From: Batkoa obscura
Lineage: Eukaryota; Entomophthoromycota; Entomophthoromycetes; Entomophthorales; Batkoaceae
Length of the DNA: 64,000 nt
NCBI GenBank assembly: GCA_030770535.1
Contig: JASVEC010000018.1
Coordinates: forward strand, 558,001 to 622,000
Direction: 5' to 3'
Shown: piece by piece, positions 57,184 through 64,000 of the stretch
Position numbering within the stretch: the stretch's first letter is position 1
How the letters are laid out: every line of letters starts with the position of its first letter
Translations under genes and position numbers: made by a program
Notes under the pieces: model-generated
The model's database searches: none
What the model was told of the DNA's origin: nothing
Seen by the model: only the letters and a program-made list of their open reading frames with translations

Positions 57184-58133
57184 ATGCAATATCTCGCCCT
57201 TTTGAGTGTTTTAATAACTAGTGGATTATCCATAAAAGTTCCAGTTAAATATGATCAATTATATATCTTTGGTGATAGTTTAAGTGATTATGATAATACT
57301 TATATTTTAAGTAATCATAGTTCTCCGAATGATAAATATTATTATAATGGAAGATATAGTAATGGACCAACCTGGATAGAAAGATTAGGCAAAAAGTTGT
57401 CTATTCCAAATGTTAAATCTTTTGCTTATGCTGCAGCTACTTCCGATAATATTGAATTTCCAGCTACTTTAGTACCAGGAGGAGTACCAGGAGCTATCCA
57501 ACAAGTTAATGAATTTGTGAAGTATTATAATGGCCATAAAAAGAATGGAAAGTTACCAAAATCTCCATTAGTATCGTTTGCCTTTGGTGGCAATGATTTC
57601 CCATCCCCTGGTTCCAGTCCACAAAAAATGGTCAATAATTTGGAAAAAAGTATCGTTAAAATTATCAATGAAAAAAGTTTAAATAACTTTTTAATTATGA
57701 CCACTACTCCATTAGATATAACTCCACAAGTCAAATCCCTTCCCAAGGAACATCAAATTCAGTTTGAATTAATTACTAAACAAATTGGGACGCTTTGGTC
57801 AGAAGCTATCAATAGGTTAAGAAAAAATTATCCAAAGATTCGTATTTATACTTTTGATTCAAGAGGTAATTAAATAACAAAGTTCAGAGTAGTACATTAA
57901 TAAAGTTTTTAGATATTTTATTAAAATTGACGAAACAAAAGACAACTGAGGGAGTGAGTATTGACGAAGTAAATGGTTCATGTTTAGTTAAACAAGAAAC
58001 GGGTGAAAATAGTTTAACTACTTATAACGTATGTAGTAATCCAGATAAATACATCTTTTATGATTCTATCCATCCAACTTCTAATACTCATCAATATTTT
58101 GCGGATGAAATTTACAACATTATGAAAAAATAA
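57184..58133 (+). CDS. Secreted GDSL (SGNH) esterase/lipase
   Basis: Two exons (57184-57865 and 57913-58133), 300 residues. An N-terminal signal peptide (MQYLALLSVLITSGLS) predicts secretion. The SGNH blocks are present in order. Block I is LYIFGDSLSDYDNTY with the nucleophile Ser, block II lies in NVKSFAYAAAT (Gly replaced by Ala), block III is VSFAFGGNDF with the oxyanion Asn, and block V is YDSIHPTSNTH with the catalytic Asp and His. The layout resembles fungal GDSL esterases of the carbohydrate-esterase 16/thermolabile-haemolysin type, which remove acyl groups from plant polymers or lipids. The second exon is needed for the Asp-His pair. Substrate unknown. The gene is isolated in a repeat-bearing region, as is common for secreted enzymes. 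Confidence 0.92.
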
Positions 58134-59132
58134 TTGATTTTATCATATAAATAAACGAATTTTTTATCAACTTTATTATTTATATTATTATGAATGATGT
58201 AGTTTTAATAAATAGTTTTTTTAAGTACTAAATTTTATACTAAATTTGAGTCAATTTTAATTCAAAAGAAGTAAAAAGAATAATTTTAGTTTATGTAGTT
58301 CTTTAAAATGTTAGTATTGAATAAATAATCTTTCTATTTCTTATCTTCAAAAAAGGTAATTAACCAAAACTCACTTATTTTTTACTAGGGTGGGAAATGT
58401 AAGAGAAGTTAAAATTGAAGGATAAGGTGTAGGTAAATTTAATTTGGCTTTTTTAGTGACTTTCACCATGATACTTGTTTAAAAATAGTTATTTTTAGGG
58501 GGAGACTAGTATACAATTGGTATATCAATATAAAAGTGTAAATTGGCTTTTGAAAAAGATGTTTATTTGTTTTTTTTAAATAAATACCACTTTTAATGTT
58601 TGATTTAAAATACAAAATAAAAAGTTTAATAAAAAGTTTAATAAAGCTACTTTTAAAAATGAGATTTTTTTGAGTCAAAATTTTGTGAAAAATTAAATTT
58701 TGCTATTTTTTTTAGTTTAGAGTTTTTGTTAAAATTTATCGTTTCAGTATTATAATTTCATTATTTTGTACTATTTTTAATATTAAAGAATATATGAATG
58801 TTCCACTATTAAAGATGAATTATAATATTTTATTTGTTTTTAAGTATTTCTCTCTTTCTTTTTCTTTTTAAATCACAATTTCAAAACTGTCCTAATATTT
58901 GAAAACAACCTGTAATTTGAAACTTAGTCATTTTTATTCATTTCAAATTTACGAATAAAAGATCCTCAATTATATACTCAGTTTCGCCTAGCATTGTATC
59001 TAGAACATAATTGTAATTTCTTTCTTGTGACTATACTATAACACCAAAAATTTATACAGTTATATTAAATTGAAAGTGAAAAACATATGACAAACATGGA
59101 TAACAGAACGCTTTTATTAAAACATAATATTA
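58134..59132. other. Intergenic region between convergent esterase and PRP2
   Basis: 1 kb of A/T-rich sequence with no supported gene, repeat copy or RNA. A 71-codon frame at 58463-58678 is compositionally random. Confidence 0.55.
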
Positions 59133-62643
<3,511 letters not shown>

Positions 62644-62747
62644 TATTTTAATTTTTTTAAAAAATAAGAATACCCTTATTGAGCTTCAAATTTAATTTAA
62701 GCAAAGTTCAAAATTTTAAATTACCAACTTTTGTTAGTAAATTAAAA
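62644..62747. promoter_or_regulatory. Compact divergent promoter, PRP2 / RRP15
   Basis: Only 104 bp separate the two start codons. The two transcripts must share or interleave promoter elements. No TATA box is obvious apart from general A/T-richness. Confidence 0.6.
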
Positions 62748-63622
62748 ATGGGATTCAAAAGAGAAAAGAGAAATGAAAAGGAAGAAGCGAAATATAAGCT
62801 AAAAGTGAAAAGGGAAGAAGTAAAAGATGAAAGAGAATCTAGTGAAGAAGAAAGAGAAATGGAAGAATCCTCGGAGGAAGGACTTAATGAAGCTTCGGAT
62901 GAGCATGAGTCAGGCGAGTCAGAGATTGATGATGAACCAGAGTTAGATTTAGAAAATAATGAGCCAAACAAAAGTAAATTTAATTCATTAGGATTTTAAA
63001 GAAACATAAATGACAAATAACTATAGAAAAAAAGAAAGCGTTCCATGATAACACTGACTTTACTAATATCATGGGCCAAATCTTAAACCAAACTTTAACT
63101 ACCGAAAAGGAAAATGTAGTTAGCTTATCTAAAATTAATAAGTTTACATGCTAAGTTTTGAATTTTATAGAATGCTATCTTATCCAAGTCCAAAGGGCTG
63201 ACTAAAAAAATTGAAGAAGAAAAGTTAGAATATAGAGCACGTAAGGCATTGATTAAAGAGAAAAAAGCCTTGAAAGAAAAGGACCATGTATTACCAGATA
63301 TCCGTACGATGGATTATGAAAGGAAGTTGAAAAAAGTAGCTACTAGTGGTGGTAAGCTAATTTTTAGCTTTTATTTTTGTTTTATTTAATATCATTTTTC
63401 ATCAATTTATTTAGTGGTTCGTTTATTCAATGCTATTCGAGTACAGCAAAAACAAGACAATTTAGATCACTTGGACTTGAAAAATGAAGAAAAAGTAGAA
63501 GGTAGAATTAATTTAATATAATCATTTTATGAAGTTTATTAAACCTTTCTATTTTAGTTGCTAAAATGTCCAAAGCTTCGTTCCTAGATATGCTCAAAGC
63601 TGGTAGTAATAACACTGCCTAA
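62748..63622 (+). CDS. RRP15: Ribosomal RNA processing protein Rrp15
   Basis: Five exons (62748-62973, 63027-63115, 63171-63351, 63415-63501, 63558-63622), 215 residues; yeast Rrp15 has 250. The first ATG is at 62748 (MGFKREKRNEKEEAKYKLKV). The N-terminal third is highly charged and acidic (EDEPELD-like clusters). The conserved core is KAFHDNTDFTNIMGQILNQT, NAILSKSKGLTKKIEEEKLE, DYERKLKKVATSGVVRLFNA, IRVQQKQ, with a KASFLDMLKAG end. The GVVxLFNA motif spans a splice junction and is diagnostic, as is the final KxxFLDML. Rrp15 is a nucleolar pre-60S factor needed for 27S pre-rRNA processing. It shares a very short divergent promoter with PRP2. Confidence 0.92.
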
Positions 63623-64000
63623 ACAATACACCCTTTATTAGATAATTAAATATAGATCATTATTTATCTTCATTTATCTTCATTTACCTATTTTACACAT
63701 TGACTTATTTAGTATATTATGATATCTATCTGCTTTTTTAAAACCCATATATAATGAGGATATCTTTTTCGTTTAGTGCTTTGGCCATCTTTTAGGCAGC
63801 TTAAAATTTAAAATATTCTTTTTAAATTCTTGAAAACACCCCCAAATAAAAAATAGCCTTTATGGGCTTTAAATAAGTATTGTTTTTTGTAGAATCAATT
63901 TTTTTTATTAAGTAGGTGAGATTATAAGGTAACAGAATTAAAGATTATATATGGAAGGTGAGGTGAGAGCAGGGATAAAAATTAGTTAGCTAAATAAGGG
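63623..64000. other. Right-edge intergenic region
   Basis: 378 bp, A/T-rich, with no gene. It holds a possible decayed copy of the palindromic repeat. Confidence 0.5.
63746..63845 (-). repeat. Possible decayed palindromic repeat, copy 13
   Basis: About 100 bp in minus orientation. Matching pieces are CATATATAATGAGGATATC, TTTAGTGCT, CCATCTTTTAGGCAGCTTAAA, AAATTCTTGAAAACACCCCC. The order fits the family but the centre AGCGCT is lost. Confidence 0.45.

Overview
The window is nuclear DNA of a very AT-rich, intron-rich eukaryote, most likely an early-diverging fungus. Fungal hallmarks include a Def1-type RNA polymerase II degradation factor, a DHA1 drug:proton antiporter, a Dhh1 helicase with a Q/N/H-rich tail, a secreted GDSL esterase, a Kelch receptor-like membrane protein and a DPI35-like HAD protein. 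Introns are short (about 45-175 nt, mostly GTAAGT/GTAAxx...AG), starts have the A-rich context AAAATG, and several proteins carry poly-Asn runs. I cannot name the species; AT-rich zoopagomycete, glomeromycotinan or neocallimastigomycete lineages all fit. Where genes are spliced I rebuilt exons by hand, and the summed exon lengths divide by three in every complete model.

Layout, left to right. 0-2 kb: 3' end of a penta-EF-hand gene and a Kelch membrane protein. 2-5.6 kb: gene-free, with five copies of a hairpin repeat and two tRNA-Pro relics. 5.6-20.6 kb: RPS23, an FHIP (FTS-Hook partner), RPA1, an RCC1-repeat protein, a HAD protein, DHH1 and a PCID2/Thp1 PCI protein. 20.6-31 kb: tRNA-Pro(UGG), a DHA1 transporter and DEF1 in a repeat-bearing, gene-poor stretch. 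31-39 kb: TFIIA large subunit, PRP4 kinase, MSH6. 39-45 kb: tRNA-Lys(UUU) and two different alpha-tubulin genes flanking dynactin p62 (DCTN4). 45-54.5 kb: BRR2 and a RasGEF. 54.5-64 kb: repeats, a small TIR element, a GDSL esterase, PRP2/DHX16 and RRP15.

Most genes are housekeeping. Three of them (PRP4 kinase, BRR2, PRP2) act one after another in spliceosome activation. Four (FHIP, DCTN4, two alpha-tubulins) belong to microtubule/dynein transport. This may be coincidence.

The least explained signal is a dispersed, imperfectly palindromic repeat of about 105 bp, with TATATGGG-type ends and an AGCGCT centre. There are 12 clear copies and one decayed copy, in both orientations, all intergenic. 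Copies lie shortly upstream of both intact tRNA genes and of one clear tRNA relic, which suggests a small non-autonomous element or hairpin with a preference for Pol III loci.
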